Origin: Pseudomonas sp. gcc21 | GTDB lineage: Bacteria > Pseudomonadota > Gammaproteobacteria > Pseudomonadales > Pseudomonadaceae | Assembly (NCBI RefSeq): GCF_012844345.1 | Contig: NZ_CP051625.1 | Coordinates: 868,001-932,000 of the forward strand | DNA: 64,000 nt | Direction: 5' to 3' | Part shown: in pieces, positions 50,131 through 58,877 of the stretch | Numbering within the stretch: the stretch's first letter is position 1 | Layout: every line of letters starts with the position of its first letter | Notes under the pieces: generated by a model | Database searches by the model: none | What the model was told of the DNA's origin: nothing | The model's input: only the letters and a program-made list of their open reading frames with translations | Translations under genes and position numbers: made by a program

Positions 50131-52228
50131 GCGACAGTCTGGAAACAGGACATTATCGATCGTTGCGCCGTTCAAGGCTGACACCCTGAGTTTGAGCAAA
50201 CTGTTCGGCGAGAAATATTCCGTTTCGGTTCACCAGAACCTTACCGAGCTGTCTTCGGCGTTAGGCGCCGAGACGGGCCTGGTCATTCTGACTGAAGAAG
50301 CGCTTCTGGGGAGCGTTGCAGCGCTTGACGAGGCGTTGAGTGAGCAACCGAGCTGGTCAGATATTCCGATCATTCTGCTGGCGTCGAACAATGGTCGGTC
50401 CGGGCGTGACACAGAAATAGCGCGCCGGCGGTTGCCGGCCTCGGCAGGCTACGTAATCGTGCTCGAACGTCCCCTCAGCTCCGCGTCACTGATCAGCGCA
50501 GTTGACGCCGCATGGGGTTCGCGCGAACGCCAGTTTGATATGCGCGACCGACTTGCCGAACTGGCTGAAGAACGAGGTCGTCTGCAGATTCTCTTGGAGA
50601 ACGTACCGGTTGGTATTTGCTTCATGGATGCTGCAGGCCGCGCAATAATCAGCAACCCGCTGTTTCGGGAGTATCTTCCGGAGGGCGTTATTCCCTCCCG
50701 GGAACCCGATATCGCTGCACGTTGGGTCGCCTCTGACGCGGCGGGCAGACAGCTCGAACCGAACATGTATCCCGGCGCCAGGGCGCTGAGAGGCGAGCCT
50801 GTCAACGGAATCGATTTCTGCCATTTGCGTGATGATGATCGCGAGTCCTGGATGCGAGTCAGCGCTGTACCCCTGTACGACGACGCTAGGGAGATTATCG
50901 GTGCCGCGTCGGTCATCCTCGATATAAGCGAGGAGAAACAGGCAGAACTGTCGTTGAGACGCTTTAACGAAGAATTGGAAGTTCAGGTGCAGGCACGCAC
51001 CCGGGAATTGAATGCCGCAATAGAGCGCCTGCGCACCGAAAGCGACGAAAGAGCACGCGCCGAAGAACAGCTCAGGCATTCGCTGAAAATGGAAGCAGTA
51101 GGCCAATTGACCGGTGGGATCGCGCACGATTTCAACAACATGCTGACTGGCGTCATCAGCGCGCTGGATCTGATCAAGATGCGTATTGCTAAGGGGAAGG
51201 TTGATGATGTCGCTCGGTTCATGGAAGCCGCGCGTACATCCGCCCAGCGGGCCGCAGGTCTGACCCAGCGCTTGCTGGCCTTTTCCCGGCGGCAGCCGTT
51301 GGATGCCAAACCATTGTCGATCAACCAGCTTGTTGCCGCCCTCAAGGACCTGCTTCAACGAACAGTCTCGGAGCGAATATCGCTGAGTCTTGATCTGTGC
51401 AGCGAAGACCCCTGGATATGCGCAGACGCCAACCAGCTTGAAAACGCTATCCTGAATCTGGTGATCAATGCACGTGACGCCATGCCCCATGGCGGTGATC
51501 TGTCAGTTCGTACCCGGCTCCTGAATAGCGCGGATGCTCCAGATGCGGTTGTTGCGTCGTCGCTGGGACAAGTCTGCATCGATGTCGAGGATACGGGCTA
51601 TGGCATTCCAGAAAATATGCTCGACAAGGTTATGGAGCCGTTCTTTACCACCAAACCCATAGGGCAGGGCACCGGGCTCGGACTATCGATGGTTTACGGA
51701 TTCGCCAAGCAAAGTGACGGGCGGCTGAGCATCCGTAGTGTGCCGGATGCTGGCACGACTGTTTCTATTTATCTGCCCGAGCATTCCAGGGTCGCGTCCG
51801 CCAGCCGGGTTGTGCCTGAGTCTGCGGCGTCCGGGCGGGGACAGTCGATCCTGCTTGTGGAGGATGATGATTCGGTGCGCCTGATCAACCAGGAAGTCCT
51901 GGAAGAACTCGGCTATCAGGTATGTGTAGCCTGTGATGCGGAAGAAGCGCTACGACGCTTTCATACGCTCGAGAAGGTTGATCTCCTGGTCACGGATGTC
52001 GGATTGCCCGGTATGAATGGCCGCCAGCTGGCTGAGGTGATCCAGCAGTTACAGCCGCGGTTACCCGTGTTGTTTCTGACGGGCTACGCGGAAAGCGCGA
52101 TGGCCCAGGGCGACTTCCTTGGCGCGCACATGCAGCTATTGACCAAGCCTTTGACGCTGGATGTGCTGGCAAGCCGGGTGGCGAGCATGCTTGCCAGTGA
52201 CACGATCACTAGCGAAATCGAGCTGTAG
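50123..52228 (+). CDS. Hybrid histidine kinase with N-terminal receiver-like domain
   Basis: The 701-residue protein has an N-terminal degenerate receiver-like domain (about 10-130, VAPFKADTLSLSKLFG, IPIILLASNNGRSG), a PAS domain (LLENVPVGICFMDAAGRAII), coiled coil, HisKA (GGIAHDFNNMLTGV, His about 337), HATPase (NQLENAILNLVINARDAMP; FFTTKPIGQGTGLGLSMVYG) and C-terminal receiver (LLVTDVGLPGMNG with phospho-Asp). The HisKA has the HDFNN box of the GHKL/hybrid type. No membrane segment, so cytoplasmic. It overlaps the kaiC-like gene; KaiC may feed its state into the kinase. Output is not encoded here. Confidence 0.9.
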   Translation: MTERQSGNRTLSIVAPFKADTLSLSKLFGEKYSVSVHQNLTELSSALGAETGLVILTEEALLGSVAALDEALSEQPSWSDIPIILLASNNGRSGRDTEIARRRLPASAGYVIVLERPLSSASLISAVDAAWGSRERQFDMRDRLAELAEERGRLQILLENVPVGICFMDAAGRAIISNPLFREYLPEGVIPSREPDIAARWVASDAAGRQLEPNMYPGARALRGEPVNGIDFCHLRDDDRESWMRVSAVPLYDDAREIIGAASVILDISEEKQAELSLRRFNEELEVQVQARTRELNAAIERLRTESDERARAEEQLRHSLKMEAVGQLTGGIAHDFNNMLTGVISALDLIKMRIAKGKVDDVARFMEAARTSAQRAAGLTQRLLAFSRRQPLDAKPLSINQLVAALKDLLQRTVSERISLSLDLCSEDPWICADANQLENAILNLVINARDAMPHGGDLSVRTRLLNSADAPDAVVASSLGQVCIDVEDTGYGIPENMLDKVMEPFFTTKPIGQGTGLGLSMVYGFAKQSDGRLSIRSVPDAGTTVSIYLPEHSRVASASRVVPESAASGRGQSILLVEDDDSVRLINQEVLEELGYQVCVACDAEEALRRFHTLEKVDLLVTDVGLPGMNGRQLAEVIQQLQPRLPVLFLTGYAESAMAQGDFLGAHMQLLTKPLTLDVLASRVASMLASDTITSEIEL

Positions 52229-52238
52229 TGCTGCGGTC

Positions 52239-52263
52239 AACCCGCCCGGTAATTGCGGGCGGG
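52239..52263. terminator. Possible terminator after the kinase gene
   Basis: CCCGCCC pairs with GGGCGGG around GGTAATTGC-type loop bases (52239-52263). There is no T-run, so it could be a Rho-independent weak stop or only a processing hairpin. Confidence 0.4.
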
Positions 52264-52696
52264 TAATGCCTCGTCTTGTCAGTTTTACCGATCACGCTTA
52301 GGACGCTTAGTAGGATAGAAACCCTTAGCTTCTTCCGGGCGATTGGAACAACACTCTGCCCAAAGATCTTGCTTTGGCAAGTTGGCGTTCTGGTCCGGCG
52401 TAGCGGCTGGTTAGCGCTTGCCGTTCGGCTTTCCGCAAAGCAACCCCTGTCGTTGCCAGCCAATGGAATCGTTACTGCCAGCGCGAAATGGAGCGCCGGA
52501 CATCAACATGCTCGTGGCAGATCAGGTCAAGCAGTACCTCTGCGGCACCGTCGCTTGCTTGAGCTCAATCAGGGCGGCTCTGTTAATGCTTTGCCGCGGC
52601 TTGGCTATCAGATTCATTGAGTTACAATGCCGGCGCGCCCGAAGGCGCGCATGTACGTGCGCATCGAGCGCCTCCTGACACCCACGATGTAGACAC
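52264..52696. other. Intergenic region, no convincing gene
   Basis: Some short frames are present on both strands but have no recognisable protein. A GC-rich inverted-repeat-like stretch GGCGCGCCCGAAGGCGCGC is found near 52632-52650. The acyltransferase start follows. Confidence 0.45.
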
Positions 52697-54745
52697 ATGA
52701 CGAAACCACATTCAGATCTAAAATACCGAGCCGATATTGACGGCTTGCGGGCCGTCGCCGTATTGGCTGTCGTACTTTTTCACGCCTTCCCCGTGCTCTT
52801 GCCTGGCGGGTTCATTGGTGTCGATATCTTCTTCGTCATTTCTGGGTATCTGATTTCAACCATCGTCTTCAAGGCGCTGCAGAGAGAACGATTCAGCTAC
52901 GCAGATTTCTACGCGCGCCGGATACGGCGTATCTTCCCGCCGCTGATCCTCATGATTGCCACCACGCTTGTGCTTGGGTGGCATGCGTTATTGCCTGTCG
53001 AGTATGCGCAACTGGCCAAGCATTCGCTTGGTGGTTTCGGTTTTGTCGCGAACATTCTGCTGTGGCAGGAGAGCGGGTACTTTGATACGGCTGCGGAATT
53101 CAAGCCGTTGTTGCATCTGTGGTCGCTCGGTGTCGAGGAGCAGTTTTACCTGTTCTGGCCGGTGCTTGCGGTAGTCGCGTGGCGACTCAAGTGTGTGGGC
53201 TGGTTTCTTGCAATCTCGATTGCAGGCTCGTTTTTGATCAACGTGCTTACAGTGGCGTCGAGCCCTGCTGCGGCGTACTTTCTGTTACCTGCGAGGGCGT
53301 GGGAGCTGCTCGCCGGCGCAGCACTGGCCTGGGTCCAGTTTCGGCACCCGGCGCGGTTACAGGTTTCGTCGCATAGTGCCTTATTGCTGGCAGCGTTGGG
53401 CATCACTCTTATCAGCGCGGGCTTGGCGCTTATTGACCAACACAACGCATTCCCGGGTTGGTGGGCGCTTTTGCCTGTGGGCGGTGCCGTCAGTCTGATC
53501 GCAGCCGGACCCGCTAATCCGATCAACCGCTACCTGCTATCCAACAGGGTAATGGTTAGCGTCGGGCTAATCAGCTTTGCTCTGTATCTTTGGCACTGGC
53601 CTCTGTTGTCGCTGCTTCGCATCGTCAAGGGTACAGATGTCACCGCCTCTATGGTCGTTAGTGCAGTGGCAATAGCATTCTTGCTGTCCTGGCTCAGTTA
53701 TCGCTTTATCGAAACACCCGTCCGGTCGCGTAAAGGATGGGTGCCGGTGGCCAGTCTTGTCACGCTATGCGTTGTGCTTATGGGGGCGTCTTCCAATATC
53801 TTTGTACGTGACGGTTTGAGCTTCCGGCTGAAAGACGCGCAGACAAAGATCGAATCGCGTGCGCTTGAGTGGCCCGATAGTCTGAACCGCGGCGATGAGT
53901 GTAAGGGAATGCTCTCCGACGATATCGATCTGGACTGCCTTGTCGCTGACCCCGATCGGCGACCGACTGCAATCATTCTTGGCGATAGCCACGCCAATCA
54001 CTATTACTGGGGGATGGCGGAACAGCTAGCGCCGCTCGGAGTGAATCTGATGCAACTGGCAGAGGGCGGGTGTATGCCGTTGTACGGCGTCGCTGTCAGC
54101 GATGAAGGCGTGCTTGATGACTGCCGGCAGCCCATGGGTGCGGCGCTCGATCACGCAATCTCGGACGACGCGATCGAGACTATCTTTCTCGGTGGACGAT
54201 GGATGAGTTACATCTCCGGTCGGGAGCTCAAGGATGGACCGGATTATGTGTCCGATGAAACCCTGCAGCTTCCCGATGACCCAGAGGCACAGGGGCTGGA
54301 TCGTGAAGCTGTATTCAGCAAAGCCATGAGCGCTACGCTGGACCGGCTGGTCGCATCGGGTAAACAGGTTGTGTTCATGCATGCAGTGCCCGAACTGCCG
54401 TTCCACACTCGCGAGTGCATCAGCTGGAGCCCCAACCGCTTCGTCAGCCGCGTTCCAAGGACCACCTGCGCGGTTGATTACGACGTGATTCGCGAGAGGG
54501 CTGAGGAGTACCGGCCTTTACTGAACGGGCTACTGTCCCGATATCCGACTCTGCGTATATTTGATCCCACGCCTTTGCTATGCGATCGCACGCAGTGCAC
54601 TGCGCGGGCGGACGGGATCCTGCTTTACCGCGATGACGATCATCTCTCGCTGGATGGGACACGCTGGCTCGGTAAAGAGGGTGCCGAAGAGCTTAAGGCT
54701 GTCTTGGCAGAGCACGCTACTGAGAGTCTTTCTGCCGCGCGCTGA
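52697..54745 (+). CDS. OafA-type acyltransferase with C-terminal SGNH domain
   Basis: The 682-residue protein has an acyltransferase-3 membrane domain (about 1-350): [40 protein letters not shown] and [15 protein letters not shown]. The C-terminal periplasmic SGNH domain follows with [18 protein letters not shown], and [14 protein letters not shown] near the end. The family O-acetylates lipopolysaccharide or other sugars with acyl donor passed across the membrane. The substrate is unknown; LPS O-antigen is the best guess. ATG 52697 has no strong ribosome site. Transcribed alone. Confidence 0.92.
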   Translation: MTKPHSDLKYRADIDGLRAVAVLAVVLFHAFPVLLPGGFIGVDIFFVISGYLISTIVFKALQRERFSYADFYARRIRRIFPPLILMIATTLVLGWHALLPVEYAQLAKHSLGGFGFVANILLWQESGYFDTAAEFKPLLHLWSLGVEEQFYLFWPVLAVVAWRLKCVGWFLAISIAGSFLINVLTVASSPAAAYFLLPARAWELLAGAALAWVQFRHPARLQVSSHSALLLAALGITLISAGLALIDQHNAFPGWWALLPVGGAVSLIAAGPANPINRYLLSNRVMVSVGLISFALYLWHWPLLSLLRIVKGTDVTASMVVSAVAIAFLLSWLSYRFIETPVRSRKGWVPVASLVTLCVVLMGASSNIFVRDGLSFRLKDAQTKIESRALEWPDSLNRGDECKGMLSDDIDLDCLVADPDRRPTAIILGDSHANHYYWGMAEQLAPLGVNLMQLAEGGCMPLYGVAVSDEGVLDDCRQPMGAALDHAISDDAIETIFLGGRWMSYISGRELKDGPDYVSDETLQLPDDPEAQGLDREAVFSKAMSATLDRLVASGKQVVFMHAVPELPFHTRECISWSPNRFVSRVPRTTCAVDYDVIRERAEEYRPLLNGLLSRYPTLRIFDPTPLLCDRTQCTARADGILLYRDDDHLSLDGTRWLGKEGAEELKAVLAEHATESLSAAR

Positions 54746-54840
54746 GCCTAATATGTCTCAAGCAGTGGCCTCATAGTGGCATTCCGGCCGCTATCAGCGC
54801 ACAATTCGCGTCAACAGAATTGCAGTTTGGAGTCTTTACC

Positions 54841-55305
54841 ATGCAGGGCCATCAGGATGTCATTAGCTGTCTCATCGAGTTGCTGCGTGGGGAGCTCGGC
54901 GCACGCGATCAGTATTTTCTGCACTCGCGTCTGTATGAGGACATGGGGTACAGCAAGCTGTACGAGCGTATCAATCATGAGATGGAAGAGGAAACCGAAC
55001 ACGCCGATGCGATTCTGAAGCGCATCCTGTTTCTTCAGGGCAAGCCGGATATGACGCCGACGGCGATCCACCCGGGCTTTACCGTTCCCGACATGCTGGC
55101 TGCTGATCTCAGGTTGGAATACGAGGTACGGGCCAATCTCGTCAACGCGATCGCTCTGTGTGAGAAGCATCGCGACTACGGCACTCGCGATATTCTCATA
55201 GTCCAGCTCAAGGATACCGAAGAAGACCATGCCTACTGGCTTGAGCAGCAGTTGCGGTTGATCAAGTTGATTGGCCTGGAAAACTATCTACAGGCGCAGA
55301 TGTAA
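54841..55305 (+). CDS. ftnA: Bacterial ferritin FtnA (heme-free bacterioferritin-like)
   Basis: ATG 54841 with GGAG upstream gives 154 residues. Ferroxidase ligands are Glu18 ([10 protein letters not shown]), Glu51 and His54 (EEETEHAD), with the Glu94, Glu127 and His130 region in [11 protein letters not shown] and [10 protein letters not shown]. At position 52, where bacterioferritins have the heme-ligand Met, there is Thr. This matches Pseudomonas FtnA, which stores iron in a 24-mer without its own heme. Cytoplasmic. An upstream TTG start at 54820 is unlikely. Confidence 0.92.
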   Translation: MQGHQDVISCLIELLRGELGARDQYFLHSRLYEDMGYSKLYERINHEMEEETEHADAILKRILFLQGKPDMTPTAIHPGFTVPDMLAADLRLEYEVRANLVNAIALCEKHRDYGTRDILIVQLKDTEEDHAYWLEQQLRLIKLIGLENYLQAQM

Positions 55306-55368
55306 GTCATCGGGCCTGTGCCATTCGGCATTGGGCTGGGCGGCGAGCACCGTACAGCCCGATGTTCT

Positions 55369-56373
55369 TCAATGTGAATCTCCCATCCTGTCCAGCGCTG
55401 CAATGCGCCGCGCTTCGTTTTCGTTGAATAGCCGGTCTCGTAGGCGAGCAAGTGTTGCGTCACGCTCCTCCTCACTTAGCCGATCGGCCTCCAGCATTGC
55501 GTCACGTTCGCGTTGATAGTCCTTAACACGTTCAGCCCAGTCAGCTCTGACCTGATCGAGTTCGGCGAGGCGCTGCGCCGCTTCATATCCCACCTGCTGT
55601 TCACGCATCTGCTGGATGGCGTTCAGGGAGGCTCCCGCTGAGCGAAGGCTTGCGGTTTCCTGATGCAAGCGGGTGACGGCTGTAGCCTGACGCCGTGATT
55701 CCTGTAGGTGCGGGGGCAGGTTTTCTTCGAGTTCTGCGTACAGCGCTTCGCGTTCGGCCTGGTTGAGTTGAGTGTCGGTGGCGATACGTCTCTGCGCCAG
55801 GATTATCTGCTCCAGTGCTTCCTCATCACCGAAGAATGCAGCAGCCAGCGTTGTACCCAGCAGGCTGCGCCGCAGGCCGAACAGTACGTCAAAGGTGCGC
55901 TCCAGATCCTCCGCTTCGTAGCTGTTCAGCTCGACCAGCTCGGCCTCCCGCAGGTATTCGACGTATTGATCAAATGCCTGCAGCGCTTGTTCGCGGGGTG
56001 GCGGCTCAATAGCTGCCGATTGCATGTGTTGGTTCAGTGCTTCGCGCGCTGCGTGTATACGTTCCGACGATCCCGCCATTCCAAGGAAGTGGTCGAACAG
56101 ATGCCGCAGTTGCAGGTTGTATTGCAGGCCGCCGTCTGGATACAAGGTAATGCCATTGATCACGTCGACACCTTCGAGCAACGCTGCGCCAGGAAGCGCA
56201 TCAGGCGAGGGTGTTAGCTGCTTATGAGCGAGGGGAGGGACGTCAGCCGCCTGCGTATTGTCCGGTGCGGAGGGTCTTGTTGTCTCCGTCCCGGATAGCT
56301 TCCAGCTTCCCACAGCCACAACCAGGGCGACAGCGCTGGCCGCAGTCAGCGTCAGAATGATTCTGTTGCTCAT
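55369..56373 (-). CDS. lif: Lipase-specific foldase (Lif)
   Basis: ATG 56373 (CGGAGA-like site just upstream) gives 334 residues; an upstream in-frame start at 56415 is less likely. An N-terminal anchor (IILTLTAASAVALVVAVGSW) is followed by a Pro-rich linker and a helical domain. The Lif signature near residue 95 reads LRHLFDHFLGMAG, a variant of the usual R-x-x-F-D-Y-(F/C)-L-(S/T)-A motif with H and G replacing Y and S. Lif folds LipA in the periplasm before type II secretion. It lies 43 bases downstream of lipA on the same strand. Confidence 0.92.
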   Translation of the reverse strand: MSNRIILTLTAASAVALVVAVGSWKLSGTETTRPSAPDNTQAADVPPLAHKQLTPSPDALPGAALLEGVDVINGITLYPDGGLQYNLQLRHLFDHFLGMAGSSERIHAAREALNQHMQSAAIEPPPREQALQAFDQYVEYLREAELVELNSYEAEDLERTFDVLFGLRRSLLGTTLAAAFFGDEEALEQIILAQRRIATDTQLNQAEREALYAELEENLPPHLQESRRQATAVTRLHQETASLRSAGASLNAIQQMREQQVGYEAAQRLAELDQVRADWAERVKDYQRERDAMLEADRLSEEERDATLARLRDRLFNENEARRIAALDRMGDSH

Positions 56374-56416
56374 GATTGAATCTCCGAGAAGGGCACCGTT
56401 GCCGGTGCCCGGCATT

Positions 56417-57346
56417 TCAAAGACCTGCGTTGCGCAGACGGTTTGCGTGCTGACGCCAAACGGTCAGCGGATGCGGTAAGCTCAGCCCGACCAGTCCCGC
56501 AACCTGGTTATTCACATCCAGGTGGTTCATCGGGTAATTGACGCTGATAATCTGCCCGAGCTTCTGACTGCACACAGAAACCACACCGTCGCTGGGCTCA
56601 CCGAACCACTGGCCAGTGACCAGCAGCATGCTGTCGGTGAGATCCAGCGCATTGGTCAGCAATCGATCTCCGCCCCAGGAGTAATAACGCACTCCGTCAA
56701 CCTCATGGGCACCGTCATCAGCGCAGTAGCGGGAGGGCACTCCAGCGGGAAAGTCGCGATTGAATACCAGTGCGCCCGCCGTGGACATTTGCCTCGCGGC
56801 AGCTTGTGCGTCCTGCTTGTAACCGCCACCTGACAACGCATCGATGATCGAAGAAAACGCGTTGACCAAAGCCATGGTTGCGCGGCTGGAACCCAGCACG
56901 TCAGCCATGGCGCTACCCCAGTTAACGCCGCCCGCAGAGGTTACCGAGGCGACCAGTTCCGGACGAACACCGGCAACATAGCGCGCGGTCATGGAGCCGT
57001 GACTATGACCGATCAGGTTGACCTTTTCCGCGCCAGTGACGGCGAGAATGTCTTCAACTTGTTCGAGCAGCTGCTCGCCACGGGTTTCTGTGCTATTGGA
57101 AGCTGCGACCTGAACTACGTGCACTGACGCGCCATAGCGCTCGAGCGTCTCGGGTATTCCATTGAAATACTGGATAAGAGGACCGATGTTGTCGTAACCC
57201 GCCAGACCATGAACCAGTACCAGGGGATAGCGTGTTTCGGTGTAACCCCGGGATTCTGTCTGCGCTGTTGCCGGAAGGGACGTCACCGCCGCCAGAGTGA
57301 GCGCGACCAGTCCAGGTACCAACCCGGTTTTTGTTTTCGCTTGCAT
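56417..57346 (-). CDS. lipA: Triacylglycerol lipase, family I.1/I.2 (LipA-like)
   Basis: ATG 57346 (GGAGACAT just before) gives 309 residues with a signal peptide (LVPGLVALTLAAVTSLPATA). Mature features: RYPLVLVHGLAGYDNIG, catalytic Ser in IGHSHGSMTARYVAG, Asp in EPSDGVVSV and His in MNHLDVN. Cysteines in PSRYCADDG and VSVCSQK can form the conserved disulfide. It requires Lif encoded next to it and is probably secreted by the type II system. An AraC-type gene is divergent 248 bases away and may control it. Confidence 0.95.
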   Translation of the reverse strand: MQAKTKTGLVPGLVALTLAAVTSLPATAQTESRGYTETRYPLVLVHGLAGYDNIGPLIQYFNGIPETLERYGASVHVVQVAASNSTETRGEQLLEQVEDILAVTGAEKVNLIGHSHGSMTARYVAGVRPELVASVTSAGGVNWGSAMADVLGSSRATMALVNAFSSIIDALSGGGYKQDAQAAARQMSTAGALVFNRDFPAGVPSRYCADDGAHEVDGVRYYSWGGDRLLTNALDLTDSMLLVTGQWFGEPSDGVVSVCSQKLGQIISVNYPMNHLDVNNQVAGLVGLSLPHPLTVWRQHANRLRNAGL

Positions 57347-57594
57347 TGGATGTCTCCTGCTGAGGCTCCGGCGCGTGCGGAAGGAGCCATGCAGTCTCCT
57401 CCAAGTCGGGCGAAGCATTATTGTTGTGATCTACGACCAGAACTGCAGATATAGGCCGAGCGCCTTGTTCTACGCGGTTGTAGTCTTCAGGCAGAACAGG
57501 CGCCGGAGTCGATAATTGACCCGATGCATTGCCAAGGATTGTATGCACTTGCGCTGAACAATGGATTCGGTCATGGCAATGCGGGGAATGAGAC
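57347..57594. promoter_or_regulatory. Divergent lipA / araC-type intergenic region
   Basis: The 248 bases between the divergent starts must contain both promoters and probably the regulator's binding site. No strong -35/-10 pair could be assigned by eye. Confidence 0.5.
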
Positions 57595-58527
57595 GTGCGT
57601 CACATACATCAGGGGTTGAGCGCGCTGGACCCACAAGACATTCGCCCGTTCGGGCATCTCGCGCACATCCTGAAGGATCAGTTGTACTGGCTTGAACGCG
57701 GTCATTTGTTTACCAGCCCGTGCGTGTCTGTCGGCATCACCCAACGTTTCTACGTCATGCTCCTGATGACAGCCTGTGGGACGCCCTTTCGATTGAAGTG
57801 TGGGGAGTTTGACCAAACCGTGCAGGCGGTTGCGATCGCGCCCGGGGAATTGCGCAGTGTGCATGCGCCGGGGATCAAGTTGGTGAGCGTGCATCTGAAT
57901 CCTCTGCACGACGCCTTTCCGGCTTTTGCATCGCTGCACGCGAGCGGACCGCTGCCGCTGGACCGTGACGCTTTTGTACATCTGGACGCGACGATGGATG
58001 CGGCCTACCTTGGCGAACTTTCTGCTGAAACGGCAACACAATTGCATGACGAAATGGCTTCGATTGCTGCGCAATTGATGCCGGCAGCCAAGAAGCTGGA
58101 TGCCCGGATCAACAGCGCCATGGTCATGCTCAGAGAGGAGGGCGATATTGCCCTGGATGAGCTGAGCAGCCGGCTTGGCCTTTCATACCATTGGATGTCC
58201 CGCCTGTTTTCGGACACGGTTGGTCTGCCGCTGCGGACCTACTGTCACTGGCTCAAGCTCCACCGCGCGACGCAGCTACTACTGAATTCCCCTGCCTTGG
58301 TTGAACAGGTGCACCGTCATGGTTACCTGGGAGCCGGAGGCGGGCCTACGGTGTCACTGACCGAACTGGCACATGACGCAGGTTTTACCGACTCCGCGCA
58401 TATGGCGCATACCATCAGCGAATTATGCGGCGGGCCACTCTCACACTTCCTGTTCAGCGGTAATGTGCGCTTGCATCTGCCTGGCAAGCCGTGCAGTGCG
58501 ATCAATAATGTGAATGGCTATTCATAG
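57595..58527 (+). CDS. AraC-family transcriptional regulator
   Basis: GTG 57595 with GGGGA 7 bases before gives 310 residues. The N-terminal domain (1-190) is a cupin-like sensing region (FDQTVQAVAIAPGELRSVHA, KLVSVHLNPLHDAF). The C-terminal domain has two HTHs: DIALDELSSRLGLSYHWMSR with LFSDTVGLPLRTYCHWLKLH, and VSLTELAHDAGFTDSAHMAH with HTISELCGGPLSHFL. Divergent from lipA-lif, so a likely lipase regulator; the ligand is unknown. Confidence 0.85.
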   Translation: MRHIHQGLSALDPQDIRPFGHLAHILKDQLYWLERGHLFTSPCVSVGITQRFYVMLLMTACGTPFRLKCGEFDQTVQAVAIAPGELRSVHAPGIKLVSVHLNPLHDAFPAFASLHASGPLPLDRDAFVHLDATMDAAYLGELSAETATQLHDEMASIAAQLMPAAKKLDARINSAMVMLREEGDIALDELSSRLGLSYHWMSRLFSDTVGLPLRTYCHWLKLHRATQLLLNSPALVEQVHRHGYLGAGGGPTVSLTELAHDAGFTDSAHMAHTISELCGGPLSHFLFSGNVRLHLPGKPCSAINNVNGYS

Positions 58528-58877
58528 TCCAGGCGCCTGAGTCTCGTCCGCGGCTTTAGTTGTCTCGCGCACCGCCATTTCAGACTTGCGGCCAGGGCTG
58601 CAAGCTCGCACTGAAGCCACGGCACGACCATCAATGCGTGAGCCGAACGCCAGCCAAATAAAATTACCACCGAGCCATTATCGCTGACCGTCTCCCTTGC
58701 ACCCCATGCCTCATCTTTAGACACCCCCACAATCGTACGGATTCCAGCCCTGGCGAGCACACAAAGCGCACCTATTCTCTCTATCGAGTTGCCGTGGCCG
58801 AGCCGTAGGCGGGGAGCGTTTCATCCTTGCTCGCAAGCCGCGCTACTACTCTACAAAAACAATAATTGGAGGTATGT
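58528..58877. other. Intergenic region, no gene seen
   Basis: About 350 bases between the AraC gene and the esterase. Short minus-strand frames lack coding character. The GGAGG at 58868-58872 is the ribosome site of the esterase. Confidence 0.5.

Noticed and set aside
58518..58760. Minus-strand frame of 80 codons after the AraC gene
   Set aside because: No ribosome site, no recognisable domain and it overlaps the AraC 3' end.
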